NCBI GenBank assembly: GCA_030550515.1
Contig: JAUQPE010000024.1
Location: 1 to 64,000, forward strand
Direction: 5' to 3'
Source of the DNA: Thermotogota bacterium
Lineage (GTDB): Bacteria; Thermotogota; Thermotogae; Thermotogales; Thermotogaceae
Length of the DNA: 64,000 nucleotides
Position 1 is the stretch's first letter. Every line of letters starts with the position of its first letter. This document shows, piece after piece, positions 37,124 through 49,413 of this stretch. The notes under the pieces were generated by a model, which was not told the DNA's origin, searched no databases, and saw only the letters and a list, made by a program, of their open reading frames with translations. The position numbers were made by a program, and so were the translations under genes.

Positions 37124-38148
37124 CTTATCTCCTCCAGTATCGTTTTTGCGATTGTGACCGCAGGGTTCTCTCTCGTCGAAACTACCCTACCTTTTTTCAA
37201 GACCTCATCTACGGCACAGACCACCTTCTCGGGAGTTGCTTCACTTTCCCTCAACACGACCGCATATCCCATCCTTTCGGCTTCCCTCGCGTTTTCAAGC
37301 TGATGTGATTCTGCCGCTCCTTCCCACGGAATGAGCACCCCTCTCACCCCATGGTACACCATCTCTCCAACAGTTGCGGCTCCGGCACGTGCGATCACCG
37401 CTTTTGCCTTCTTCCAGAAAACAGAGGTGTTCTCGATGTACTCGTAAGCTTTCACGTGAGGAAACCTCTTCAACCTTTCGCACCACTCCTTGTTCCCGGC
37501 GGAGTGAACGAAGAAAAGATCCTTCCTCATCTCGTACACCTTCTCCATCAAGCTGTTTATGACATCGCTTCCAAGACTCCCACCCAAGACCAACACGAAA
37601 TCTTCGAACGGTGGTTTCTCACCCGAATTTGCCTCTCGGATGGGGAGACCCGTGACAACGAGTTTGTCCCTCAGACTCTCTGGAAAGCGTTCCACACTCT
37701 TCTCGAAGGAAAGAAAAACCTTTCTTGCGAACTTTGCGGAGAACTTGGTGGCTAGACCCGGCGTTACATTCTGTTCTTGAAGGTAAATAGGAACTCCCAG
37801 ATCTTTCGCCGCGAAAGCCACCACGGCGGACACGTAGCCTCCACTCAGGACGATCGCATCCGGTTTGAAATCCCTCAAGGCGTTCCTAACCACTTGGGTA
37901 GAGTACCACATTTTGAGAGCGTTGACGAAATTCTTCAGATGGTAGAGGGGCCTCAACAACCCTCGTACGTTCAAGGGAACGACCTTGTATTCTGGGTGCT
38001 CCTTCTTCACGACCCTTTCGTCTATCTTCCCGGAAACCACGAAGTACAGAACTTCTACGTTTTCCAATTCTGCCATGCGTTCGAGTATCGCAAGGAGCGG
38101 GTACAGATGTCCTCCCGTTCCTCCTCCGGCGGCTGCCACCTTCACCAT
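37120..38148 (-). CDS. murG: UDP-GlcNAc--lipid I GlcNAc transferase MurG
   Basis: Converts lipid I to lipid II on the inner leaflet. 342 residues: N-terminal AAAGGGTGGHLYPLLAI, and C-terminal UDP-GlcNAc site ARAGAATVGEMVYHGVRGVL and IPWEGAAESHQLENA near 255-290. Overlaps ftsW by seven bases and murC by four. Confidence 0.96.
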   Translation of the reverse strand: MVKVAAAGGGTGGHLYPLLAILERMAELENVEVLYFVVSGKIDERVVKKEHPEYKVVPLNVRGLLRPLYHLKNFVNALKMWYSTQVVRNALRDFKPDAIVLSGGYVSAVVAFAAKDLGVPIYLQEQNVTPGLATKFSAKFARKVFLSFEKSVERFPESLRDKLVVTGLPIREANSGEKPPFEDFVLVLGGSLGSDVINSLMEKVYEMRKDLFFVHSAGNKEWCERLKRFPHVKAYEYIENTSVFWKKAKAVIARAGAATVGEMVYHGVRGVLIPWEGAAESHQLENAREAERMGYAVVLRESEATPEKVVCAVDEVLKKGRVVSTRENPAVTIAKTILEEIR

Positions 38149-39248
38149 CGTTCGGTCCCCTTCTCCAACACCATGTTTCCGATTATACCGAGCCCCGCCA
38201 TAGAAACCGCCATGGAACTCCCTCCATGACTCACGAACGGTAAGGGCATCCCGGTGACAGGTATCAATCCTGCAACGACGCCGACGTTCACCATCACCTG
38301 AAGCATGATCAAAATTGCAAAACCCGCTATGAAATTTCTCACAACAAGATCATTGTACATCTTCGCGCTGAGCTTCACCAAAGTGTGAACCAAACCGTAA
38401 AAAGAGAACAAAACTATCGCCAAACCGATGTATCCAAGCTCTTCCCCCACTGCTGCTAGGATGAAATCGGTTGTTACGACGGGAACCACAAGCTTGCTTT
38501 CCCCCAACGCGATGCCTTTTCCAAGTACCCCACCTTCCTTTATGCTCTCCAAAGCTCTGGAGACCTGCTCCGATAGATTCCCACTCAGGAACATCTTCAA
38601 TCTTTCAAATTGGTATTCTTCAAGCAGGTGGCCCACAAAGCCGGTCTTGAACCCCATTACGCCTAACAAGACCAGCAAAGCGAGGAAACCCAGAACGTAA
38701 ATTCCCCGTGTTTCTCCGACGTAGAGCACGAAGAGAGTGGTTAGCAACAGAAGCAGAAAAGTGCTGAGGTTCGGTTCCATCAAAATGAGAAAGAGGATAG
38801 GACTGACCAAAAGTAGCGGTTTCAGGAAACCCGCAAAGAATTTTTTCATCTCATCTTGGTGTTTGTCGATGTACCAGCTCAAGAAGACGATCAGGTAAAC
38901 TTTCGCGAACTCTGAGGGTTGAAAGGAGAAGTAACCTAGGTTGAACCATCTCCTGGCTCCCAAATCCTTCTCCACAAAGGGTAGATCGAGGAACAAGAGA
39001 ATCAGCATCAAGACGCTCAAGAAGTATCCAACGACGATCACGCGCTTTTTGAAGAGCAGCTTGTAATCCAAGTAGAGGAAGAGAAGAAAAAACATGAAAG
39101 CCATCAGAACTTTCCCCAAATGCGACAAAAACAGGTTCCGCTTTCCCAAGGGTGAGGAGTATTCCTCGAGGAGTTCCAAACTCGCCATCGTCAAAAGTCC
39201 CACACTGATCAGGACCAACACAAAGAAGACGAGCGCCTTCTCATTCAA
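38142..39248 (-). CDS. ftsW: SEDS peptidoglycan polymerase FtsW
   Basis: A 368-residue SEDS-family glycosyltransferase with about ten membrane segments, acting at the division septum. Recognisable blocks: [19 protein letters not shown] near 130, a loop with GEELGYIG near 270 and the C-terminal [19 protein letters not shown] near 320. Its position inside the mur operon points to FtsW rather than RodA. Overlaps murD by eight bases. Confidence 0.92.
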   Translation of the reverse strand: MNEKALVFFVLVLISVGLLTMASLELLEEYSSPLGKRNLFLSHLGKVLMAFMFFLLFLYLDYKLLFKKRVIVVGYFLSVLMLILLFLDLPFVEKDLGARRWFNLGYFSFQPSEFAKVYLIVFLSWYIDKHQDEMKKFFAGFLKPLLLVSPILFLILMEPNLSTFLLLLLTTLFVLYVGETRGIYVLGFLALLVLLGVMGFKTGFVGHLLEEYQFERLKMFLSGNLSEQVSRALESIKEGGVLGKGIALGESKLVVPVVTTDFILAAVGEELGYIGLAIVLFSFYGLVHTLVKLSAKMYNDLVVRNFIAGFAILIMLQVMVNVGVVAGLIPVTGMPLPFVSHGGSSMAVSMAGLGIIGNMVLEKGTERW

Positions 39249-40533
39249 CCTTCTCCCCCCTGTACCTCGAGAACACTTCCCTAAAGTGCTCGCCTCGAGC
39301 AGCGTAACTCTTGTACATATCGAAACTTGCCCCCCCTGGACTGAACAGAACGATATCCCCCTCTTTCGCCACCTCAGACGCTCTCTTGAAAGCCTCTTCC
39401 AAGTTGGAAACCACCGTGTGATCTACGATTGGAAGGAAAGGTTTCAGGTCCTTTGCGATCTCCCCAAACACCACGAGATGTTTCACTTTCCCTTTGATCT
39501 TCTCAAAGAAAGGAGCGTAATTTTCGTTCTTACCAATTCCACACATGATGAGTACGACCTTGTCGAAATTCTCCAAAGCGCCGAGCACGGCGTGCGTGGA
39601 AGTAGCTTTGGAGTCGTTGTAAAAGTGAACGCCGTTTATGCTCCCCAGGTATTCCATCCTGTGCGGAAGGGGCTTGAAAGATTCGAGGGCGTTCAAGAAA
39701 CCTTCAACATCATCGAAGATGGTGAGATAGGCAAGAGCTGAGGCCAAGATGTTCTCTCTCATCTGATAGGGATAGATCTTCTCGAGAGGGTATTCCCTCC
39801 CACGAACGACAAGCACATTTTTCCGGAAATCGTTCTCCCCACACCAAAAAGGTATCTTCCTTGGCTTCGTGCGTCTGATGTCCGCAAGATGCTCGCATTT
39901 TCTATTGTACACGAGGAAATCCTGACTCTTCTGGAAAAACGCGGGTTTGAATTTGCAGTTCACGTATTCTTCGAAAGATGAGTGCCAATCCAGATGATTC
40001 TCAGCAACGTTCAGGAGGACAAAGCGCGAAAACCTCGGTCTTTCACACCAAAACAGCTGGAAACTACTCACTTCGACAACGTAGTAATCGTAATCCCCAT
40101 TCAAAGCTTCCACGGCTGGTGTGCCGAAGTTGCCTCCGAGGAAGACTTTTTTACCTGCCGCTGATAGCGTATGGTGGATCAGGGCGGTGGTTGTGCTTTT
40201 ACCGTTGGTGCCCGTTACCCCGATGACTTTCTCAACGTCTACCTTGTCCAAGAAGAACTGAAGTTCAGTTGTGATTTTTATTCTATTTGCCACGATCTTT
40301 CTCACGATTTCGGAGGAAGGTTTCACGCCAGGACTGATGAAAACGATATCACACTCGAGCAACCTCTCCGAGTTTCCCCCTTCCTCGTACTCCACCCCCA
40401 AATTTTCCAACTCCTCTTTTGTTCTCTCGTCGAGTTTTCCAGCCTCGCTCACGAAAACTTCGTGACCCTCGTTCAACAGGAGTTTCAAGACAGCCCTGTT
40501 GCTCACCCCAAAACCTAGAAGCCCCACCTTCAT
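39241..40533 (-). CDS. murD: UDP-MurNAc-L-alanine--D-glutamate ligase MurD
   Basis: Adds D-Glu to the precursor. 430 residues: [17 protein letters not shown] start, [15 protein letters not shown] loop [16 protein letters not shown] near 112, [13 protein letters not shown] near 176 and [20 protein letters not shown] near the end. ATG at 40533 overlaps the mraY stop by four bases; reading further upstream only enters mraY in another frame. Confidence 0.96.
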   Translation of the reverse strand: MKVGLLGFGVSNRAVLKLLLNEGHEVFVSEAGKLDERTKEELENLGVEYEEGGNSERLLECDIVFISPGVKPSSEIVRKIVANRIKITTELQFFLDKVDVEKVIGVTGTNGKSTTTALIHHTLSAAGKKVFLGGNFGTPAVEALNGDYDYYVVEVSSFQLFWCERPRFSRFVLLNVAENHLDWHSSFEEYVNCKFKPAFFQKSQDFLVYNRKCEHLADIRRTKPRKIPFWCGENDFRKNVLVVRGREYPLEKIYPYQMRENILASALAYLTIFDDVEGFLNALESFKPLPHRMEYLGSINGVHFYNDSKATSTHAVLGALENFDKVVLIMCGIGKNENYAPFFEKIKGKVKHLVVFGEIAKDLKPFLPIVDHTVVSNLEEAFKRASEVAKEGDIVLFSPGGASFDMYKSYAARGEHFREVFSRYRGEKVE

Positions 40534-41437
40534 CCGATCACCCCTGTTATCTCGAGGGCGACGAGGGCGGATATCAAGTTGAAAGCCGTGAACACCCCCA
40601 CCACTTTCTCCTCTTTCCAACCCAAGAGCTCGAAATGGTGATGAAGCGGTGCCATTTTGAACACCCTCTTCTTGAACAGCTTGTAAGAAGTCACCTGTAA
40701 CATGACACTCACGGTCTCGAGCACGATGATGGGAAAGAAAAGCAAAAGGTAAAATTCCGTTTTCGTGACGACCGCTACGGTACCGATGAAACCACCCAGC
40801 GCCAGCGCCCCCGTGTCGCCCATGAAGATCTTAGCAGGTTTCGAGTTGAACACGAGGAACGCTAGGACTCCCGCACACACCAACGGTAGAAACTTCTCGT
40901 CGATGCCCCTTGTCTTAAGAAAGAACCAGTACGGGATGGCACCGCTCAGAAAGACCCAACCCGCCAACCCATCGAGACCGTCTGTGAGGTTCACGGCGTT
41001 AGAACCGCCGACAATGACCAACACGGCAAAAATGTAATACCACAGACCGAGTTCCAACCCTTTTCCGAACACATCGATCGACGTGTCCACGTCGATCAAA
41101 AACAGAATCAAGATTGACGCCAAAATCTGAAAGAGAAACTTTTGCTTCGCAAACAATCCTTCTGCTCTCTTCTTTCTTATACTGGTCATATCGTCGAGGA
41201 GACCTATCGTGAAGAACGTTAGAATGGAGAGCAGAAAAACGGGCTCGACCTTCATCAAAAAACCAAAAAAGACGGATGTCAACACGAAGACGATACCCCC
41301 CATCGTTGGGGTACCTTCTTTGTAGTTGTGCAGGTCTGGTCCTTCTTTCCTTATGTACTCACCGAACTGCTTCTTCCTGAAGAGATTTATGACGAACGGG
41401 TAGAGGAGGAAGTTGAGAAAAAAATCGACCGCAAGCA

Positions 41438-41441
<4 letters not shown>
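40530..41441 (-). CDS. mraY: Phospho-MurNAc-pentapeptide transferase MraY
   Basis: Makes lipid I from UDP-MurNAc-pentapeptide and undecaprenyl phosphate. 303 residues with about ten membrane segments and all signature loops: [11 protein letters not shown] near 43, GLLDD near 79, [15 protein letters not shown] near 149, [12 protein letters not shown] near 208 and [13 protein letters not shown] near 265. On the short side for MraY but complete. Overlaps murD and murF by four bases each. Confidence 0.96.
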
Positions 41442-44222
<2,781 letters not shown>

Positions 44223-44260
44223 GCATTCGGAGTGGTTCCTTTCCAGGGAGGCCGAGCGAG

Positions 44261-44812
44261 ATGATTCTTCTTTACCATTTGGCACGGTGGGAAAAAGGAG
44301 AGTACGTGCACGTCGAAGTACGAGAAAGCCAACTCACGGGCGTTTCCTCGCTGGTTCCAGAGAGGAGTTTGGGAGAGAACTACAAAGTGCTGGTCGCAGT
44401 GATAGAAGAGTACGAAGCCCTCTTGAAGGAATCAAAGCCGGACAACTTGTTTGGATTGTTGGAGGACTTGAAACGACATTTTCCAAACCATCCGAAAATT
44501 GTTTTTTCGCTCTCCTGCGCCATCCTGGAGCTTTTTTGCAAGAAAGTAGGGCTGGAACTGGAAGAAATGTTCCGTACCCACTCATCGATCGAACCGAAAG
44601 AAGTGATACGAGAGACGCGTTCAGATCTCGTTTTCGTCGAGCCAGAAGCGTTAGGTCACGTGCTCGAAGTTATGGGAATCATATCCCTTTTGAAAAACAC
44701 TGGCAAAGATGTGGCGGTGGTGAAGAGGACGTATCCAGATCCCACAACTAACGTTGTTTTAAACTTTCTATCCAAAATAGCAGGGAACTTTTGTAGAGAT
44801 GATTGGAGATGA
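44261..44812 (+). CDS. Hypothetical protein, 183 residues, unknown
   Basis: I do not recognise a family. The product begins MILLYHLARWEKGEYVHVEV, is soluble in composition, mixes basic and acidic helices (VLVAVIEEYEALLKESKPDN, LEDLKRHFPNHPKIV), and has three cysteines (in SLSCAI, ELFCKK and GNFCRDD), not in a recognisable metal motif. ATG at 44261 follows GGGAGG; longer upstream reading gives only murE antisense. It is divergent from the mur operon, and the glgD promoter lies over its last codons. T. maritima appears to have a counterpart here, judged by position only. Confidence 0.7.
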   Translation: MILLYHLARWEKGEYVHVEVRESQLTGVSSLVPERSLGENYKVLVAVIEEYEALLKESKPDNLFGLLEDLKRHFPNHPKIVFSLSCAILELFCKKVGLELEEMFRTHSSIEPKEVIRETRSDLVFVEPEALGHVLEVMGIISLLKNTGKDVAVVKRTYPDPTTNVVLNFLSKIAGNFCRDDWR

Positions 44813-44818
44813 TAAAAT
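44791..44818 (+). promoter_or_regulatory. Predicted glgD operon promoter
   Basis: TTGTAG (44791-44796), 16-base spacer, then TGATAAAAT with TAAAAT at 44813-44818. It overlaps the stop codon of the preceding gene and gives a short leader containing AAAGGAGATG before glgD. Confidence 0.5.
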
Positions 44819-44846
44819 CTCTTAAAGGAAAGGAGATGTAGAAGGG

Positions 44847-45959
44847 ATGAGGGTGCTCGGTTTGATCCTCGCCGGAGGGAAGAGTGACAAACTTTGGCCC
44901 CTCACCAAGGTTCGCGCTAGCGCAGCTGTTCCGGTGTTTGGAAAGTACAGGGCAATCGACTTCACCCTCAGCAACATGGTGAATTCCGGTATCAAAAAAG
45001 TTGGTATCATCACTCAGTACAATCCGAGGAGCCTCATGGACCATCTTGGCTCCGGGAAAGAATGGGATTTGGATAGAAAGAGCGGCGGTTTGTTCATCCT
45101 CCAGCCGTACGTTGGTCCAAACAGGGAAACGTGGTATCACGGAACGGCTGACGCAATATTCCAGAACATGACTATATTGCGGAGGGGGGAAGAAGACCAC
45201 GTACTCATAGGGTCGGGAGATCACATATACAAGATGATATACAAGGATATGTTCTCCTATCACATTCGAAAAGGTGCGGATGTAACCCTCCTGGTGAAGG
45301 AGCTCGACGAAACTTACAACTTGAGTGAATACGGCATAGTTCAGTTGGATGGTGATATGAGAATCGTCGAGATAGAAGAGAAACCCACCAATCCAAAAGG
45401 GAACTTGGCTTTTCTTGGCGTTTACTTCATGAACAAAAACCTTTTGATGGAACTCCTCTACGCAACAGTTCCACACGGAAAGTACGACCTACTTCTGGAT
45501 GTCGTGATTCCAAATTTGCACAACCTCAAAGTCTACGCGTACAAATTCAACGGGTACTGGAGGAACGTAAAGAAAGGCATACATGAGTACTATCGGATCA
45601 ACATGGACATACTCAAGAAAGAGGTGCGCGAAGGGCTCTTCTACAAGAACGGAAAAGTTTACACCAAGTTGAAAGACCTTCCTCCTCCCAAGCTTACTTC
45701 CACTGCCGTTGTTGAAAATTCTTTGATAGCTGACGGAAGTATCATCGCGGGAACCGTGAGGAATTCCATAATCTTCAGAAACGTTTGGATAAAGGTTGGG
45801 GCTGTTGTGGAGAACTCCATCATCATGGAAAACACCGTCGTCGAGGAAGGAGCCGTGCTGAAAAATGTGATCTTGGACAAGAACTGCGTGGTGCGAGAAG
45901 GACAAATAGTCGTCGACGAGAGAGGGATCCCCGTTTTCGAGAAGAGGGCAGTTGTGTGA
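44847..45959 (+). CDS. glgD: GlgD, non-catalytic-type ADP-glucose pyrophosphorylase subunit
   Basis: Partner of GlgC in a GlgC/GlgD enzyme for glycogen precursor synthesis. 370 residues: nucleotidyltransferase fold followed by a left-handed beta-helix (hexapeptide repeats near 285-350). The pyrophosphorylase loop is degenerate: LILAGGKSDKLWPLT lacks the GTRL core seen in GlgC at the same site. GlgD proteins usually modulate GlgC rather than turn over well alone. GlgC follows ten bases later. Confidence 0.92.
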   Translation: MRVLGLILAGGKSDKLWPLTKVRASAAVPVFGKYRAIDFTLSNMVNSGIKKVGIITQYNPRSLMDHLGSGKEWDLDRKSGGLFILQPYVGPNRETWYHGTADAIFQNMTILRRGEEDHVLIGSGDHIYKMIYKDMFSYHIRKGADVTLLVKELDETYNLSEYGIVQLDGDMRIVEIEEKPTNPKGNLAFLGVYFMNKNLLMELLYATVPHGKYDLLLDVVIPNLHNLKVYAYKFNGYWRNVKKGIHEYYRINMDILKKEVREGLFYKNGKVYTKLKDLPPPKLTSTAVVENSLIADGSIIAGTVRNSIIFRNVWIKVGAVVENSIIMENTVVEEGAVLKNVILDKNCVVREGQIVVDERGIPVFEKRAVV

Positions 45960-45968
45960 GGTGAAAAG

Positions 45969-47240
45969 ATGGGTAACGTCGTCGCGATGATACTCGCGGG
46001 AGGGCAAGGAACGAGACTTGGAGTTTTGACTGAAAAAATCGCCAAACCGGCGGTGCCGTTCGGAGGAAAGTACAGACTGATAGATTTCACGCTGAGCAAC
46101 TGCGTGAACTCCGGGATCTACAGGGTGGGTGTCCTCACCCAGTACAAACCCCACGTTCTCGCAAAGCACATAGGTATAGGAAAACCTTGGGATCTCGATA
46201 GGAAGGATGGAGGGGTTCAGATCTTGCCACCTTACATAGGGCGTGGTGACTCGGATTGGTACAAAGGAACTGCAAATGCCGTTTACCAGAACCTTGAGTA
46301 CCTTGAAGAGAACGACGCCGAGATCGTTCTCATACTTTCTGGAGACCACGTCTACGCGATGAATTACAACGATCTCATCGAATATCACCTTTTAAAGAAA
46401 GCGGACGGTACCATCGCGTGCATGGAAGTACCCATGGAAGAGGCGAGCAGGTTCGGAATAATGATCACGGATTTGGACGGAAAAATTGTGGACTTCCAAG
46501 AAAAACCTGAAAGACCCAAATCCAATTTGGCTTCCCTTGGGATATACGTCTTCAACTACGAATTTCTCAAAGAAGTGCTCGTCGAAGACGAACACGATCC
46601 GAACAGTTCACACGATTTCGGAAAAGACGTTATCCCTCGGATTGTGAACGAAAAGAAAGGGAACCTGTACGCGTTCAGATTTGAGGGTTACTGGCGAGAC
46701 GTTGGAACCATCAGATCTTACTGGGAATCAAACTTGGAACTCGTCCTACCATTGCCACCTTTCAACCTGTACGATCCCAACTGGAGGTTCTTCACCCACT
46801 CTGAAGAGATGCCACCCGCTTATATCGCTCCGGAAGCAAGGGTCGTGATGTCGCTGGTGAGTGAGGGCTCTGAAGTCTATGGTTTCGTGAGCAACTCCGT
46901 GATTTTCCAAGGCGTGAGAATTGGAAAGGGTTCCGTGATCAAGAATTCTATCATCATGACTAAAACAGAAATAGGAGAGAATTGTCACATCGAAAACGCG
47001 ATAATCGCCGAAAACGTAAGGATAGGGGACGGCACAAGGATAGGTGTTGGAGAAGACGCGAGAAGCAAGTTGGATCCCAAGGTTTACACCGGTCTCCTCA
47101 CGGTTGTAGGGATGAACTCGATAATACCCGGTGGTGTGGTGATTGGGAAGAACTGCGTGATAGGTGTGGGCATCACACCCGAGGATTTCAAGAGCAAAGA
47201 GATACCCTCAGGTGACTTCTTGATCAAACAGGAGGAATAA
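45969..47240 (+). CDS. glgC: Glucose-1-phosphate adenylyltransferase GlgC
   Basis: Makes ADP-glucose from glucose-1-phosphate and ATP. 423 residues: [20 protein letters not shown] near 8-27 (intact GTRL), [24 protein letters not shown] near 97, catalytic [11 protein letters not shown] near 123, [11 protein letters not shown] (sugar-phosphate lysine) near 177, and a C-terminal beta-helix of hexapeptide repeats. Follows glgD; together they form the glycogen-precursor unit that leads the long plus-strand run. Confidence 0.96.
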   Translation: MGNVVAMILAGGQGTRLGVLTEKIAKPAVPFGGKYRLIDFTLSNCVNSGIYRVGVLTQYKPHVLAKHIGIGKPWDLDRKDGGVQILPPYIGRGDSDWYKGTANAVYQNLEYLEENDAEIVLILSGDHVYAMNYNDLIEYHLLKKADGTIACMEVPMEEASRFGIMITDLDGKIVDFQEKPERPKSNLASLGIYVFNYEFLKEVLVEDEHDPNSSHDFGKDVIPRIVNEKKGNLYAFRFEGYWRDVGTIRSYWESNLELVLPLPPFNLYDPNWRFFTHSEEMPPAYIAPEARVVMSLVSEGSEVYGFVSNSVIFQGVRIGKGSVIKNSIIMTKTEIGENCHIENAIIAENVRIGDGTRIGVGEDARSKLDPKVYTGLLTVVGMNSIIPGGVVIGKNCVIGVGITPEDFKSKEIPSGDFLIKQEE

Positions 47241-47243
47241 GTT

Positions 47244-48278
47244 GTGGATTTGTACTTTGTGAAGTTCAGGGTGATCTCCAAACTCACCTCTGAAGTGGTT
47301 CAAGGTTACCTGCTCGGAAAGATGAATCAAGCTCCCGAGTACGACTTCTTTGTGGTGCCTGGCAGGTACGTGAGGACTTACTTTTTGGACCTCAAGGAGG
47401 GCTTCGAAAATTTTCTCACCCAATTCGAAAAGCACAAATCGCAAGCTTTGAAAGAGATTGCGGAAGCTTCTTTACTCACCGACCAATTCTCTGATTACTT
47501 GTCCGTTCAAATGAGGAAGCGAAACCCAAAACTCGTCGGAAACGAACTCTTCCGTTTCGTGGAAGAGAGAGACGTGGAAGTTCTGAAGGCTTACCTTGCG
47601 GAGCTTTTGTCGGAATGGGCGGAGAAAATGGAAATAGAAGTGGTAGCCGATCCTCTGAGATTCGAAGACGTCTCCATAGAGGTCGTGAAGGAGCATTTCG
47701 AGTTTCTCTCAAGCGAAGAGATCTTCAAGTTGCTCCAGAGGGAAGATATAAGAGACATTCCCGAGATTTTTCCTGTCCTCGATCCCTTGAACGGCAAGAA
47801 CATAAAAGACATCAACGTGGAAGAAACTCTCGATTTCGTGATCCTCAACTACGGAAACAAAGACCAATCCGATGTATTCAAAAGGTTTCTCAGGGAGAAG
47901 TTCGGAACGGAGAACGTGATGAGCCTTCCTGGTAAGATCGTCTCCAAAGAGGTTGTGAAAACAAAGAACGGGACCTTTTATCTCGTGAAGGTGGAGTTCG
48001 ACGAAGGAGTTTACGGAAAAGCGTTGATATCGCCGAACTTGAAGATCAAGTATGGAGAGCACAGGGTCATAACATCGGAAGAGAATTGGATGAGTAAACT
48101 CGGAGAGATTTTGGAGAAGGAGGCGAAACCATCGCAAACTCTCAAAAAAAGAAGTTTGGAAGCACAGGTGGCCTCGTACCAACACACCGTGGATCGAACG
48201 GATATATTCCTTGCAATCGCGTTGGCGCTCTTGGTGATGGGTATCCTACTCGTGCTGTCTTACCTTATTTTCAGTTAG
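47244..48278 (+). CDS. Hypothetical C-terminally anchored membrane protein
   Basis: 344 residues, family not recognised. Residues 1-315 are hydrophilic and alpha-rich, with a beta-rich stretch about 235-280 (GTFYLVKVEFDEGVYGKALI). One strong membrane segment (about 320-342) ends the protein, and there is no N-terminal signal, so it looks tail-anchored with its bulk in the cytosol. The region before the anchor (SQTLKKRSLEAQ) is basic. GTG start at 47244 has AGGAGG upstream, three bases after glgC. The next gene, also with one membrane helix, starts 11 bases after its stop; the two may act together. Confidence 0.7.
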   Translation: MDLYFVKFRVISKLTSEVVQGYLLGKMNQAPEYDFFVVPGRYVRTYFLDLKEGFENFLTQFEKHKSQALKEIAEASLLTDQFSDYLSVQMRKRNPKLVGNELFRFVEERDVEVLKAYLAELLSEWAEKMEIEVVADPLRFEDVSIEVVKEHFEFLSSEEIFKLLQREDIRDIPEIFPVLDPLNGKNIKDINVEETLDFVILNYGNKDQSDVFKRFLREKFGTENVMSLPGKIVSKEVVKTKNGTFYLVKVEFDEGVYGKALISPNLKIKYGEHRVITSEENWMSKLGEILEKEAKPSQTLKKRSLEAQVASYQHTVDRTDIFLAIALALLVMGILLVLSYLIFS

Positions 48279-48289
48279 GAAGTCTGACT

Positions 48290-48550
48290 TTGGAAATATT
48301 GATCGCGCTTGCTGTGGTGATGATCGCTTTTTCCATCTCGTGCAGAGTGTACCTCGATGCTCGAAACCGCTTTTTGTTGTTCCGCGAGTACGAGATCGCG
48401 AAAAGAACCGCCAGGAACGTCTCCATAAGGTTGCAGGGAAACCAGACGGTACCGTCCGTTGTGAACGGTTTCGAAGTATCGTTGGAAGGTGAAAGGATCG
48501 AGCTGAGGAGAGGCACAAGATTGTATAGGTTCAGTACGAACGACTTCTGA
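48290..48550 (+). CDS. Type IV pilin-like / pseudopilin-like small protein
   Basis: With TTG 48290 as start the 86-residue product begins MEILIALAVVMIAFS, the hydrophobic helix of type IV pilins, followed by a small C-terminal beta-type domain. Reading back in frame across 48278-48292 gives G-S-L-T-L-E before ILIALAVV: glycine at -1 and glutamate at +5, the prepilin peptidase motif. No ATG, GTG or TTG opens that frame upstream, and AGGA lies nine bases before TTG 48290, so the translated form may lack its leader. Function could be a minor pilin or DNA-uptake/secretion pseudopilin. No other pilus gene is near, though dprA lies 5 kb downstream. Confidence 0.55.
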   Translation: MEILIALAVVMIAFSISCRVYLDARNRFLLFREYEIAKRTARNVSIRLQGNQTVPSVVNGFEVSLEGERIELRRGTRLYRFSTNDF

Positions 48551-48551
48551 T

Positions 48552-49409
48552 ATGAATTTGAAGGCTTCGGTTGGTACCTTGCAAGTGCTCCAAGGAAAAA
48601 GTGACTTGTGGATGAAAACGGCTTATCTGCTTTTGGACGGTCGGTGCGTGTTCGACTGTTCGTATTGTTCTCACGCCAGATCCTCGAAAGCACCCTTGCA
48701 TTTTCTTTCACGAGTGGTTTGGAGAGAGATCGAGGAAGACGCGATTGAGAAGATAAACTCTTCTCAACTGTTCGAAAGGGTATGTCTGCAAGTCGTTTCC
48801 TACCCTGGTTATGAGAAGGACCTGGAAGTTTTGATACCCAAGTTCGCTGTCCCTGTTTCTGTCTCGGTAAGGGCGAAAAATTTGGAAGAGATCGAGCGAT
48901 ACTTTGATCTAGGAGCCGAGAGAGTGGGACTCGCCATAGATGTCGCAAATCCTGACCTCTTTGGGGAGATCAGGGGGGGAAGGTTTGAAAGTTACCTGCA
49001 ACTCCTCGAGGCCACATCGAAAAACTTCCCGGGGCGTGTCACCACCCACATAATCGTGGGGCTCGGAGAGACTGATAGGGATGTGGTGGAGCTGGTGTGG
49101 CGTTTGAAAGAAATGGGTGTGACCGTTGCGCTCTTCGCGTTCACACCCGTAAAGGGCACGCTACTCGAACACCACCCCAAGCCACCTCTAGAGCGTTACA
49201 GGAGGATCCAAGTGGTTACCTACTTGATCGAGCACGATCTCCTGGCGAGAAACGAGATACTCTACGATGAGCACGGGAACATTACGGAACCGAAATGGAG
49301 CGACTTTCTAACGGAAGAGGCGATCAGAACACGAGGATGTCCCGCGTGCAACAGGCCATTTTACAACGAAAGTCCCAAAGGGCCTCTGTACAACGTGCAC
49401 GGGAGGTGA
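48552..49409 (+). CDS. Radical SAM protein, biotin-synthase-like; possible LipS-type lipoyl synthase
   Basis: 285 residues. The radical SAM cluster site is CVFDCSYC near 33-40. The barrel contains GAERVGLAIDVANPDLF and HIIVGLGETDRDVVELVW. The C-terminus carries a second cysteine pair, RTRGCPACNRPFYNESPKGP near 258-277, which could ligate an auxiliary cluster with another residue. This matches the group once called uncharacterised biotin synthase homologues, some of which (LipS1/LipS2) together make lipoyl cofactor. Lipoylation is needed for GcvH in this genome. I am confident of radical SAM, not of the substrate. It starts one base after the pilin-like gene ends and leads into rnfC. Confidence 0.8.
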   Translation: MNLKASVGTLQVLQGKSDLWMKTAYLLLDGRCVFDCSYCSHARSSKAPLHFLSRVVWREIEEDAIEKINSSQLFERVCLQVVSYPGYEKDLEVLIPKFAVPVSVSVRAKNLEEIERYFDLGAERVGLAIDVANPDLFGEIRGGRFESYLQLLEATSKNFPGRVTTHIIVGLGETDRDVVELVWRLKEMGVTVALFAFTPVKGTLLEHHPKPPLERYRRIQVVTYLIEHDLLARNEILYDEHGNITEPKWSDFLTEEAIRTRGCPACNRPFYNESPKGPLYNVHGR

Positions 49410-49413
49410 TAAC

